Assembly (NCBI GenBank): GCA_050084985.1
Contig: JBITNC010000001.1
Span: forward strand, 82,646,001-82,710,000
Source: Nageia nagi
Taxonomy: Eukaryota; Pinophyta
Reading direction: 5' to 3'
DNA: 64,000 nt
Made by a program: the position numbers and the translations under genes. Below the pieces are notes generated by a model. That model ran no database searches, was not told the origin of the DNA, and saw only the letters and a program-made list of their open reading frames with translations. Shown here one piece after another: positions 36,407 through 46,559 of this stretch. Position 1 is the stretch's first letter. Each line of letters begins with the position of its first letter.

Positions 36407-39400
36407 TCAAAAACCGTAAAAATCAGGTCCCTGCGAATCACCCCCGGATTCCAGATTGAGACCAAATGAGGTTACCTTGTAGCAACAGTTGCCCCAGGGT
36501 GTTCTAAAAGCTATTTTATGTTGATTATTTTCTTTGATTTTAATCTGATTATATCCCGAAAAGCTATCCATAAATGACAACATCTCATATCCTGCTGTAG
36601 GCTTCTTAACTGGAACTACATCAGCCATCCATTCTGAGTAGTTTATGGATCTTATGAATCCAACTTCTAGCGATTTCTCTATTTCCTTCTTTGCAAGCAA
36701 TGAAACCTGAAAAGGCATTTTCCATGGCTCTTGTTTTACAGGGATTGCCCCCTTTTCAACTACCAGGTTATGAACCACAAAATTCTCATCTAATCCTGGC
36801 ATATCTTTGTAAGACCATGCAAATAACTCGGAATAATCATGAAAAGACTGAATTAATTCATTCTGCAATGATGCCTCAAGAAGCTTACCTGTTTTTAGTA
36901 TTTGTGGTGTCTCTTGAGAGCCGATATTAACTGCTCCTATTTCTTCATTCAACCAAGTAACCTCGGCTTCTGATGTCGAAGGAAATGGTAATTCTCCCAA
37001 TCCTTCAATCTTTTCATCTCTGGATTCCTCGAAACAAGCATGTATATCTAGCAAATGCGTTTGAACTCTCTTCTCATGTCTTACTGGATATTCTGTTCTA
37101 GCCCCTAATGTTTCTAGAAAAACATCATCATTCTGAAATAGATCTATAGTATGTATAGTATCTTCCTCATCAATCTCACAATCAATAACATAACAACTGC
37201 TTACCCACTCGTCGATCTGCACCATTTCTGGGATTCCGTCCTGATAATCGTGATCACCACCCTGATACGAAATTATACTCGACTGGTCCTTCTCTACTTT
37301 TTCCTTAGAAAAGAACCGCTGGCGGTCCTCTATCGTGGGAAAAGAACGCGGGCGTTCTTCTTCTTTATCTTGCTGTTGTTCAGTGAAGTTTCCGTCCGAA
37401 CTAATTTCATTGACATTTGAGATAACGTATGAACCAATCCCAATATCCATCACGTTAAGTTTCTGTAATGCTTTCCTGTAAACCTGATCATTCCTAGCTT
37501 GAAGGGTATTATCTTCCACATCACATGGAACCAGTCTCTCTGGGAGGACAAGGTTACATTGCTTGGCCATCTGCTCATCTGCCTCAACCTTATAAACATT
37601 CCCCTCAAAACAGAATTTAAAACACCTATGTAATGTTGATGCCACTCCATCCATGTCATCTATCCAAGGTCTTCCAAGAATAAAGTTGAATGAAGGTTTT
37701 CCTTCCGTGATATAAAATAGAGTATCAATCACTTTATTACCAACCTTAATCGGTAGTGTGATAGTTCCTGCACATTTTCTAGGTATACCATCAAATCCTT
37801 TAACTCTCATGGTAGTTTCTTCCCTTGGAGGTAGCATATCTGGATCAAATTGTTCCAACAAGTGAGTAGTAGCAATATTTAGGGCTGCCCCACTATCTAT
37901 TAATGACCTCTTAACTGTTATTCCAAAAACATTCACCTCTATGAACAAAGGTGAATGAAGTTTAGTGATGTCCTTACTAGGCTTTTCCCTAGGGTTAAAT
38001 GTAATAACTTCCCCTTTACTCCAAATCTCTGCTTTTTCTGCAAAAGCAGCAACAGAAATATTTCGATCTATCTGACTATTCCTAAAAACCTGATTCATCA
38101 TCTCCCTATGAGGTGCTGAAATCTGAAGTAACTCAAAAAGACTAACCTTAGCTTGTGTACTCTTTAATTGCTCAATCAAATCAAAACTTCTAGGATCTTT
38201 CGGTAACTCCCTCCTGCAGGTAACTGGATCAACCATTTCCCTAGCTCTCCCTCTTGTAAGTGCTGCACAAACATCCTCATGGAAGATTACATTGACATGT
38301 TGCTCTACCTCCACATCCTGGACTTTTGCTGGACACACATAAAATCCTTCTTCTATGAGTTTCTGTACCCTATCCCTAAGGCTTATACACCCATTTGTAG
38401 TATGGCCCTTAGTCTGATGGTATTTGCAATATCTATCTTCCTTATACCAAGGAGGTCTTTCTACTGTAGGATCTTCCTCACGCTTCGGTAAAGGTTGTAA
38501 TAATCTTTTTGCCATAAGATCTTTTAAGATATACCTCGGCGGTATGGGAAATTTCACAAATTTCCTCTCTTTCATCACATTTGTCTTCTCAACCACATGA
38601 ATATTTTTCTCCTTCTTTGTCGATTGCGGTCTCTCATCTTCTGCTTTAACCTTATCACCATTGCTATACTTTACAAGCCCTAGCTTCACAAGGACTTTTT
38701 CTTTCTCTAACAATTTATATGTCATATCGGAAAATGTGAGATGTGTATAATCAATAACATGTGATTGTAGGGGCAATATAACAGCTTCTTTAAAAATGTT
38801 ATTTACCTCTTTTTCTGTTAACTTGGTCTTTACCTGCTGCCATGTCTTTTTAAACCTCACAACGAATTTATCCAGCTGCTCATCACTGTCCTGTTTAATA
38901 GCACATAAATCTGATAGCATAACCTCCTTCCTGATGTTATGCTTATATTGCTCCAGAAACAAATCACTGAATTCTGCAAATGATGTAATGGACCCTTCAG
39001 TTAAGCCATAGAACCATTCTCGTGCATCTCCTTCCAAGCTCTGGGGGAAGAATTTAGCCTGCAATCTTTGGTCTGTACCAATTGTGAGTTCACATTCATC
39101 CTTAAATCCTTGTATATGTCTCCTTGGATCTCCTCCACCATTGAACTTACTGAATTTTGGCTTAATATAGTCGGCTGGGGGCATATGCCTACGAATGACA
39201 TCACATAAAGGACTACCGAATTCGAAAGACTCGTTAGGCGGAGCTGATCTCCTTGTCAATCTATCTATCTGCCTCTGCATACCTTCCATTGTGGCCTGAA
39301 CATTACTATTATCACCCTCAGTGCTGTGTTGCATTCCTCTGGATTCCTCCGGACCATCATGTCTGATTTCTACCAATAGTTCATCCAAATCCCTTTTTGA

Positions 39401-39448
39401 AAGACTACGCAAGAATAACTTGAGCTGTTCCATAACTAAGACACTCAC
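36407..39448 (-). CDS. Element B gag-protease-partial RT polyprotein (1,013 aa)
   Basis: An uninterrupted ORF starting MSVLVMEQLKLFLRSLSKRD, 76 bases inside the PBS. Domains: retrotransposon gag core around residues 100-260 (FFPQSLEGDAREWFYGL; FVVRFKKTWQQ), an unusual CKYHQTKGHTTNGC knuckle near residue 345, aspartic protease near 510-600 (LIDSGAALNIATTHLL, then FILGRPWIDDM) with its catalytic Asp intact, and RT from about 880 (FAWSYKDMPGLDENFVVHNL; FIRSINYSEW). RT has an in-frame gap of roughly 35 residues between VPVKK and TAGYEML, removing the first catalytic Asp region, and stops at TSFGL followed by about 20 unrelated residues. Full gypsy polyproteins of this type also have RT fingers/palm, RNase H and integrase. 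Gag and protease could still act, in trans or in cis. The ORF contains two GC-rich palindromes in frame. Confidence 0.92.
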   Translation of the reverse strand: MSVLVMEQLKLFLRSLSKRDLDELLVEIRHDGPEESRGMQHSTEGDNSNVQATMEGMQRQIDRLTRRSAPPNESFEFGSPLCDVIRRHMPPADYIKPKFSKFNGGGDPRRHIQGFKDECELTIGTDQRLQAKFFPQSLEGDAREWFYGLTEGSITSFAEFSDLFLEQYKHNIRKEVMLSDLCAIKQDSDEQLDKFVVRFKKTWQQVKTKLTEKEVNNIFKEAVILPLQSHVIDYTHLTFSDMTYKLLEKEKVLVKLGLVKYSNGDKVKAEDERPQSTKKEKNIHVVEKTNVMKERKFVKFPIPPRYILKDLMAKRLLQPLPKREEDPTVERPPWYKEDRYCKYHQTKGHTTNGCISLRDRVQKLIEEGFYVCPAKVQDVEVEQHVNVIFHEDVCAALTRGRAREMVDPVTCRRELPKDPRSFDLIEQLKSTQAKVSLFELLQISAPHREMMNQVFRNSQIDRNISVAAFAEKAEIWSKGEVITFNPREKPSKDITKLHSPLFIEVNVFGITVKRSLIDSGAALNIATTHLLEQFDPDMLPPREETTMRVKGFDGIPRKCAGTITLPIKVGNKVIDTLFYITEGKPSFNFILGRPWIDDMDGVASTLHRCFKFCFEGNVYKVEADEQMAKQCNLVLPERLVPCDVEDNTLQARNDQVYRKALQKLNVMDIGIGSYVISNVNEISSDGNFTEQQQDKEEERPRSFPTIEDRQRFFSKEKVEKDQSSIISYQGGDHDYQDGIPEMVQIDEWVSSCYVIDCEIDEEDTIHTIDLFQNDDVFLETLGARTEYPVRHEKRVQTHLLDIHACFEESRDEKIEGLGELPFPSTSEAEVTWLNEEIGAVNIGSQETPQILKTGKLLEASLQNELIQSFHDYSELFAWSYKDMPGLDENFVVHNLVVEKGAIPVKQEPWKMPFQVSLLAKKEIEKSLEVGFIRSINYSEWMADVVPVKKPTAGYEMLSFMDSFSGYNQIKIKENNQHKIAFRTPWGNCCYKVTSFGLNLESGGDSQGPDFYGF
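37310..37360. repeat. Two GC-rich palindromes inside the element B ORF
   Basis: agaaccgc-tg-gcggtcct (one mismatch) and aagaacgc-gg-gcgttctt (37,342-37,359, perfect 8-bp arms). On minus they encode ERPRSF and EDRQRF within an acidic linker between protease and RT. Confidence 0.8.
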
Positions 39449-39508
39449 AAAATAGATGTTAATCTGAACTAAAACCTTTAGGGTTTTAGTGTAATGATGT
39501 GTAGTTCA

Positions 39509-39522
39509 CGTCAGGTTCACCA
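39509..39522 (-). other. Primer binding site of element B
   Basis: On minus, TGGTGAACCTGACG lies two bases after the 5' LTR end TGTAAACA. I could not match it to a particular tRNA 3' end. Confidence 0.6.
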
Positions 39523-39524
39523 AA

Positions 39525-40401
39525 TGTTTACAAATAAAAATTGAGAGTGCAAATAAGTAAATAGGTGACTATCTACAAACTCAATATTATCTGTATTCTA
39601 GCTATGGGTAGCAATTTATTCTAGATAACAATGAACAACATATAACAATTCAGAAGTGTAAATGTAACCAACCAAGACTGTGATTTGTGTACTTACCTCA
39701 CGGAACGTACCTGACAACGGAAGACGTAGATATTAGCGATGTACTGATGATGAGCTACCTTTCCAACAGCGTCGCAACCTGTAATGATGCCAAAAGAGGA
39801 CCGCGGGTGGTCCGTTTCAGTGATATAAGAGCACCGGCGGTGTTCTTCCGTTCACAAAGGAGCGCCGGCGGCCTTATCTTGATAGCTTTGACCTCTCAGT
39901 TAGGTCCAGTTCTCCAGTATAGATATCTCAGATAGCAGTATAATATCAGAATTGATCGCAGATGTCAGGATAGCTCGCGCAAGGAAGCACATAAACCACA
40001 GCCTTGTAGGCGGTACCAAGAGATACCTTAGGGGGTAGCCACTTACAAGACCATACGCGGGATCATGTGTATCCTTGTTGTTGTGGACTTACTATTAGAT
40101 CCCTTATTTATATAGATATAGGTAATACCACCCATAGGTCGGCGTGCATCCACATAAATAAGGTTAATTCACAAGATTTAAGATAAATACATCAATAAAC
40201 AAGATAATTCATGCAATACTCAAGGTAAACCATGCAATATTCAAGATAACCCATGCAATATCCAAGATAAACCATGCAATATTCATATTCAAGCCAAACA
40301 TTGATATTATCACTTTAATCCATTCAAGACATATAGTTAGGCCAAACATATTTCATTAATTTATTGATTTAAAAACATAAAATCATTTTTATGTGTTAAC
40401 A
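39525..40401 (-). repeat. Element B 5' LTR
   Basis: 877 bases, on minus from TGTTAACA (40,401) to TGTAAACA (39,525). It includes 162 bases at its 3' end that the other LTR lacks, and the palindrome cluster at 39,797-39,875, where one arm has changed from gcggtcc to gtggtcc. Confidence 0.88.
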
Positions 40402-42815
40402 CTCCCCAAACAAGTCATGTTGTGGAAAAGTACGTGCGGATGTGTTCATTTTAGGGGTTACTTTCAATATTTTATGTATTGCAAGTATAAAGCAATTATG
40501 CAAAAATATAAAGTAAAGTAAAAATACATCATCCACACAAACTTGAAACCTTAAGAGTCTAATGGGTTTTGTACTAACCCCTAAAGGACATTTTACATTT
40601 TGTATACTTTGCTCAAGTTTCATAAATTCATTCAAATACTTTAATGAATTTAAAAAAAAGGCTAAGTCCTACTTAGCATTAATCCATAGCTTAAACATGC
40701 ATTATTCCATGACTTAAAAATTAAGTAATAAACATGCATCATGCATTATTTAACTTAAAATTTTAAGTACTAAGCATGTTTTGTTCCTCAAACAAGATTA
40801 AGAGGCATGCATTACAAGTTTAGCATGCAAGATTTAGATAAAGTTTTAAGTAAAAATTATACAAATTCCCCCCTTTTCACTTAAAGTTTTATCCCTAAAA
40901 AACTTGTATGCTAAAAATTATCTTTGAAGGATGCATTTATATGTTAAGTAAAAAAATTGCCCTTGTGTACTTAAAATTAGCATAGGTGTCCCTTTTAGGT
41001 AACATGAACTATTTAAAAAAGACTTAGGTAAAATCCCTTAAATGGTTAATTAAACCTAGACATAAAAAGTCAAACCCCTTCGTAGTTGGTAAAAAAAAAT
41101 TAAAGACTCAACAACTTATGTTTGAAAAATATGGAAAGGTGGCCATGTTTAAGCTGTGTGGAGGTCGAGAGGCTAGGCAGAGGTGGCATGGGAGACCAAA
41201 GTGAGTAGAAGGGCGGTGGAGGCGGTAAGTTACGTGGGGCAGCCAGACGGTTGTTGACCATCCCAGCTGTGAAGATGCGAGGGAGGAGAAGATGATAAGG
41301 ACATGGAGACCTCTGTACACAAGTATGACATGCTACACTACAATAGACAATGTCATCTTGCAGATAAATTTCCTACAAATTGATGCCCATCGTCTTTGAT
41401 CTTTTCCTCGTTTCACCTTGCGAGCCAACCAGCCAGACATTGCAGTATAGAGAGGCATTTTGAGGAAAAAGTTAAAGCTCATATGCGTTATTTTACACAC
41501 AGTGTTAGGGGCCACATGTTTACGTGCTCTATGGTCAAGAAAATGCAGATAGAATTTACATTTAGCAATATAAGCTGGGAAGCAGACTGTGAGTTGTTTG
41601 ACTGCTGTAGGAAGCAATGAAACTCTTTACAGAAGGGAGCGCAATGTTTTGGCATGGGAACTTGTCAATAGAGGGGCTGACATTGATGACCTTCATGATC
41701 TCTAGTCGCTATGGCTAGCAGGGAAATTTCCAAGCAGATGATTCATCTCTACCACTGTTCTAGAGTCTGGTGCAGGAACGGATCCATTGATGGCGTGAAG
41801 AGAGGATCAGAGGGTGGCTGGGATGCCATGTTCGATGCTTTTATCACCATGAAAGGGAGGAGGCTGTGGGGGTAGTGACGAGTAGATGCATGACCCTTTC
41901 AACATTCCATTTTGTGCATATCCTACGATCATTGCAATCCGTGAAACTCTGTCTGCATCTTGTCAAACAATTTACGTGCCATCCCTATGCTTCCACCATG
42001 GACGTGGACTGCAATGTCGATGAGGCATTTTGGCAAACAGTTCGCAGACCCTTTCAACGTACCATTTTATTTGACCCCCCCTAAATTTTTATATATAATA
42101 ATAATAATAATTATATGGTTTTATTTATTTATAAATTGATAATTTAAAAAAATCCTTATTTGATTATTTTTAAATACCTTTCCCCCTTTTTAAGCTATGA
42201 AATAGCTATGATGAGAGATGTAATTAAAAAAATAATTTTAAAATCATTTTGTATGGCTCTCATCATATAGATATTAAAGAAAATACACCCTTTTTAATAA
42301 ATGGCTTACAATATGTTATTTCTATATACTAACCTCTTAAACATGTTTACTAGAGGATAGTAAAAAAATTACCCATATTTTGCAAATAACAAAAAAGTTA
42401 ACACATAGTTCAAAATGTGTTAGTGTCATAAGAACAAATCAAGTTTAACTATAACATATTATTGCCATTTTGATCATATAAAGACCTCTTAATACCAAAG
42501 GAATAAAAGGTATGTAAAAGAAAAAATAATAGCAATATTGCAACTAATCAAAAAAAATGTTAGTATACAAATTGCAAATTTTGCATAATGTATTATTGCC
42601 CAATCACTTAACATAAAAGATTGTTAGTAGAACAAACAAAATGAGCAATAATATATTATGTTATTGAGGTAATGTTTGCTAAGAGTTGAACTAACATAAT
42701 CATAAAATAATGTTAGTATCAAAATGAATATAATTCAAGATAACCAAAGGAGGAGGAAATTTATACCTTCTCTTAGAATTTACCTCACCAAGACCTTAAA
42801 ATTGAAGGAAGAAGA
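40402..42815. other. Foreign-looking block in the copia-1 leader
   Basis: Copia leaders are normally short, but 2.4 kb lies here between element B and the 21-bp array. The right-hand and left-hand parts are very AT-rich. The middle (about 41,110-42,075) is distinctly richer in GC and has no LTR-element motifs. Open pieces on plus (41,396-41,620; 41,866-42,084) and minus (41,108-41,320; 41,333-41,617) show no domain I recognise. A short direct repeat gaccctttcaac.t.ccatttt occurs at 41,890 and 42,050. It may be a captured genomic fragment or another inserted element. Confidence 0.5.
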
Positions 42816-42935
42816 GCTTCCACACCAAGAATAAGAGCTTCCACACCAAGAAGAAGAGCTTCCACACCAAGAAGAAGAGATTTCACACCAAGAAGAAGAG
42901 CTTCCAAACCAAGAAGAAGAGCTTCCAAACCACGC
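42816..42935 (-). repeat. 21-bp tandem array beside the copia-1 PBS
   Basis: Six units of gcttccacaccaagaagaaga (one reads gatttcacacc, two gcttccaaacc) run directly into the PBS. On the minus strand they could encode a seven-residue repeat W-C/F-G-S-S-S-S. Confidence 0.9.
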
Positions 42936-42945
42936 TCTGATACCA
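42934..42945 (-). other. Primer binding site of copia-1
   Basis: On minus, TGGTATCAGAGC lies two bases after the 5' LTR. This is the classic copia site complementary to the 3' end of plant initiator tRNA-Met. Confidence 0.92.
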
Positions 42946-42947
42946 AT

Positions 42948-43405
42948 TGAAGGATTTAGACCTACTCTAATCCTCAAGGTCCAAGACTAGGAAACTCAAT
43001 CATTCAACATAACACAAATATAATGTGGTTCCTCCCTCCTTGGGAGTACATCCACAACTAGTTCTCAATTCTCAATCTATGCACCTCTTACAACAATTCT
43101 CTTCCTCTCCTACACAACTTAGTAGAGTAATCTTACTCCAAAAACTTAGTTATGTTACAAGAGGAGAGGCCCTCTATTTATAGCTTGAGAGCACCTCCCT
43201 AACCTCCCTTTAACCCAAGGGTAAGGTTAGGGTTACAATAAATGTATCACCTAACTTTAACCTACCAACTAACCACATGGTAAAGTCAAAGTCTACATAA
43301 TAAAGAATTCAATTAATCCCTTAAGGTATCTACATATCCTTTAAGTGATTAATTGAATTTACAAGGAGTTTAGATATTCACAATATTTCATTACAAATTC
43401 TAACA
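42948..43405 (-). repeat. Copia-1 5' LTR
   Basis: 458 bases, nearly identical to 28,516-28,975. The TATA box (minus CTATAAATAG) lies at 43,174-43,183 and would drive element transcription leftward. Confidence 0.9.
43174..43183 (-). promoter_or_regulatory. TATA box of the copia-1 5' LTR
   Basis: CTATAAATAG on minus, about 230 bases from the LTR start, a usual U3 position. Confidence 0.65.
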
Positions 43406-43410
43406 TGTAT
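43406..43410. repeat. Target site duplication of copia-1 (right)
   Basis: tgtat, identical to 28,511-28,515. Confidence 0.85.
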
Positions 43411-44800
43411 AACAAACATTATGGTGGGCATGGTTATGTCATGAGAGGAATCTTCATTTTGAGGATGGAGATGGTGGTGGTCTTCATTTGGATGGTGGGA
43501 GTTTTGGTTCTCCAAATGATGATGGAGAAGGTGATATTCACTCAAATGATAAGAATGATGATTCTCGTATTGATTATGGTAATAATACGACTCATCAATC
43601 ATGGGCATACTGCTCATTCAATAAATATTTTTATACCACATCAATCTTCATATAGATAATTAATACTTATGTAGCATAGGTATACTTTAAGGTATGCTTT
43701 GCATGAGTTATTAAGCTTACATAAGAGTCAAGGGAAGGGTTTCTAGATAGGTTTGTGAAAAATGAGCAACTATGAAGAGAGTTCCTTCCTAAATAGATGG
43801 GTAGGATGATTATTGAGATACACAAGACACCAAAGGAAGCTACCATCAAGGAAGGGTATTCATATAATGATACCTTTTCCTCAATAATTAAGATATTGAA
43901 CCACTTAAGTCAAGCTTTAGGGAGGATGTTGAAGAATAAGATTGACTTGTATTTACATATTATAAATTTATTAACACATTAGTATTTATTATACCATAGT
44001 CAAAAGCTTAATTTCTATTATTTGTATTTGTATACATGGATAAATTTATTAGTGACTATTTAATGATTAAGATTAAAATATATTATTGCTTATCAAACTT
44101 CAAGAGGAGTATTTAAATATTCATTTATAAAAATATAAATAAATAAATGTTATTCAGTATTAATCCAAATGACTCACATTACACTTATTTATAGCTTCAA
44201 ACATCATTAGCATTAATCCCTAAGCTAATAGTCAACCTTATTAATCTTATCCCAAGGGTTTGAGCTAATCAAGTATAATAATAATTATCAATTAAATCAA
44301 GGTCATGTTAAGCTAATATTATATTTTTATATCTATATTAAGAACAAAGATCTTGAAATTAAGGATTTGGAACCTTGTATAATGCATAATATGAAGTATT
44401 ATTTCATAAAAAATTAGAACATGGGCCTAAAAATTTGAAATCTTATTTGACACTCAAAAATAAAGTTCCTCCTCACATGAGGTCTCTCTTAGGAGAGCTC
44501 CAAAAGACCCTAAAACCATTACAACAATAATTTATCCTTGACATTGGGAAAGACTTGAATCTCCCAATTGATGCCATGGCCATCCATCTAAGGTAGTCCT
44601 AATGTCTGACACCTTAGATCTTTGCTAAAATGAGAAGAACCAAGCACCCTTCATGAAGAAACTCCTTATCTCCCTCCATGAATTAACAACAAATTTGAAA
44701 TAGGGGAAAGAATATTCAAAATATATACCCTCCTTATAGTACCAAGATCTCATGAAGTAGTCACTTACATCAATAGTCCAACATTATAAGACCACTTTCT
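43411..44800 (+). other. Resumed element E interior and AT-rich flank
   Basis: Sequence to about 43,660 continues the Asp/His-rich frame seen before 28,511. Beyond that it is AT-rich with no gene recognised. There is no second LTR for E that I could find. Confidence 0.4.
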
Positions 44801-44825
44801 GGCCCTTAAAGGTACTATCAAGATT

Positions 44826-45650
44826 TCAAAAATAAAGAAAGCCTTTGGTTGCTAGCCAAGATTGGAGTAAAACTAAAAAATACAAACAAAACCATTGGTC
44901 CTTATGGGTTATAAGCCTAGAGGTACACAAAAAAAGTATAGAGAATAAGGACCTTGCACATGAATAAAAACTAAACCCATAAGAGTATAAGAAAAAAGCA
45001 CAAATTGAGAAGAGGATTGCTGAACATTCTAGTGCAACGAAAAGGAGTTCAAATAACCTAATGATCAAAAGAGAAAAACCTAAATGGAGATCAAGAGCCA
45101 AATCCAAAGCAGGGACACTCAGCTTGATTGGGCCCTCCTCCAAAACCTTTGGATGGTTTCGAGAAAATAAACAATCCCATCTAAAAATACCCTCCATATC
45201 AGAAGGAGAGAAGCATGAATCTAAGGCAAAGTTGAGAGGAATTATAACAATTAGAATCAAAGTAGTGCAAAAAAGGGATTCAATCCCCCTAAGGGAAAAA
45301 CATGCATCTAAGGAAAAGTCTTTTTTCGCCTTTTTAATAATCTCAACCTCCTCTTCATGCATGCATGAACCTGAGGGATTTGGGACATCCTTAACCACTT
45401 TTGAGCCCTCACGTCTCTCTCATGACAATGCTTTCTCTCCATCCTTATTAAAATCATCAACAAGATCTAAAGGAAAAATAAGTAAATTCATAAAAGAGGG
45501 ATCCCATCCACATTTCCATTGAGAACACTCTAACAATTGCATTAGGAGAGTTCCTTGAGCTACCCTTCATATATTGAGATGCCCTTGCTTGTAAAGGTTG
45601 GTCCACCTCTATTGCCAAAGCCATCTTTGTTGCCATCCTCAAACCCTTTT
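44826..45650 (-). other. Unrecognised overlapping open frames
   Basis: On minus a 190-residue frame (44,826-45,398) begins MVKDVPNPSGSCMHEEEVEI and becomes hydrophobic. On plus a basic 153-residue frame (45,061-45,522) overlaps it. The minus frame is open further upstream except for one stop (reading DPSFMNLLIFPLDLVDDFNK). This could be the decayed tail of a LINE-type ORF, but no motif proves it. Confidence 0.25.
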
Positions 45651-46205
45651 TACCCTCCCCCTTTGTACACCCTACTCTAACATGTCATAACAAACCTTAG
45701 TGGAGCTATAGTCCTAATCAAATCTAATATTAATTTAATATTATATTATTTTTATATAAATTGAAAATAAATATTTTCATAATAAACAATCATGAATAAC
45801 ATAAATAATAATACTAAATGCTCCATAAATGATACTAAAGCAAATAAAATGAATACTAATGAATGATAGTTGATAATATTAAATGTAATTATATAAATAG
45901 AAAGTATATACATGTAATGACAAGTGGAATATAATAAAGTGGTATGCAACTCTACAACAAGGTAGTTCTTCATTGTAACAACTTAGTATTATGTTGTAAT
46001 GAGCTATAAAATGTAAGAATAAAAGAAATTGAATTCCTTTCTTAATGATAGATTTTGAGTACTTCAAAATGACTTTGATTATTTCAATGAGATGTTAATG
46101 AAGACAAATGATGAAAGCAACTTGTAAGTTATTAAAGGGTTAAAGATACGAGATATTAGTTTTGATCAAAGAACTTTTAGATCAAAATTGTTCAAAACTC
46201 TTACT

Positions 46206-46225
46206 AAAAAAAAAAAAAAAAAAAA
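46206..46225 (+). repeat. Poly(A) run
   Basis: Twenty consecutive A. It could be the tail of a retroposed sequence lying to its left, or simple low complexity; no target duplication was found around it. Confidence 0.5.
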
Positions 46226-46437
46226 TGTATCAAAAAAGTAAGATCTATAATAAATGTATAAGTAACCAATATAATACTAAAGAAAAAAATCCTTAATGAA
46301 TGTATGAATAATCGATATAATACTAATATTATAATAAATCAAAATTCAAAAGTCAAAATACAAAATCAAGCAGCAGCAGCAACAACAATACTAATAATAT
46401 ACTAACATATATTCCTAAATCATTCTAATTCTAATTT

Positions 46438-46447
46438 CTTATATAAT
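46438..46447 (+). promoter_or_regulatory. Possible TATA box of the candidate host gene
   Basis: ttatataatt about 115 bases before the ATG at 46,560. In AT-rich DNA this alone is weak evidence. Confidence 0.3.
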
Positions 46448-46559
46448 TGAAAACTAAACATCACCTCCAAATTGATCAGAAATGTAAACCATCTACTTTA
46501 TCACAGGGCATGAGAGAGATGAGGATATATCTCTTCTGAAACTCATCATCTTATCAGAA

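Larger units (their letters stand above)
33812..40401 (-). mobile_element. Element B: Ty3/gypsy element with gag-protease ORF, inserted in copia-1
   Basis: It reads leftward: 5' LTR 39,525-40,401, PBS, one long ORF 39,448-36,407, a tandem-repeat region, PPT and a shortened 3' LTR 33,812-34,526. RT is cut off midway, and RNase H and integrase are missing, so it is non-autonomous. No target duplication is visible because the outer 162 bases of the 3' LTR are absent. The LTR copies differ by about eight to ten changes over 715 bases, mostly C/T or G/A transitions, as expected of methylated DNA. Confidence 0.9.
28516..43405 (-). mobile_element. Copia-1: complete Ty1/copia element with nested gypsy B
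   Basis: The element reads leftward: 5' LTR 42,948-43,405, PBS 42,934-42,945, leader, gag-pol 33,600-29,715, PPT, 3' LTR 28,516-28,975, with tgtat duplications outside both LTRs. Element B (33,812-40,401) and a further 2.4 kb of foreign-looking DNA (40,402-42,815) separate PBS and gag. The two LTRs differ by only about five changes by eye, so insertion was recent on this window's scale, yet gag-pol already has stops and a frameshift. Confidence 0.9.

Noticed and set aside
42780-42977. Minus-strand frame encoding a Trp-Cys-Gly-Ser heptad repeat
   Set aside because: It is a translation of the 21-bp array that crosses the PBS and LTR end; a protein role is unlikely.
28970-43410. Repeat-spacer pattern considered as a CRISPR array
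   Set aside because: The repeats are LTRs and tandem arrays without unique spacers of constant length, in a plant-type genome.
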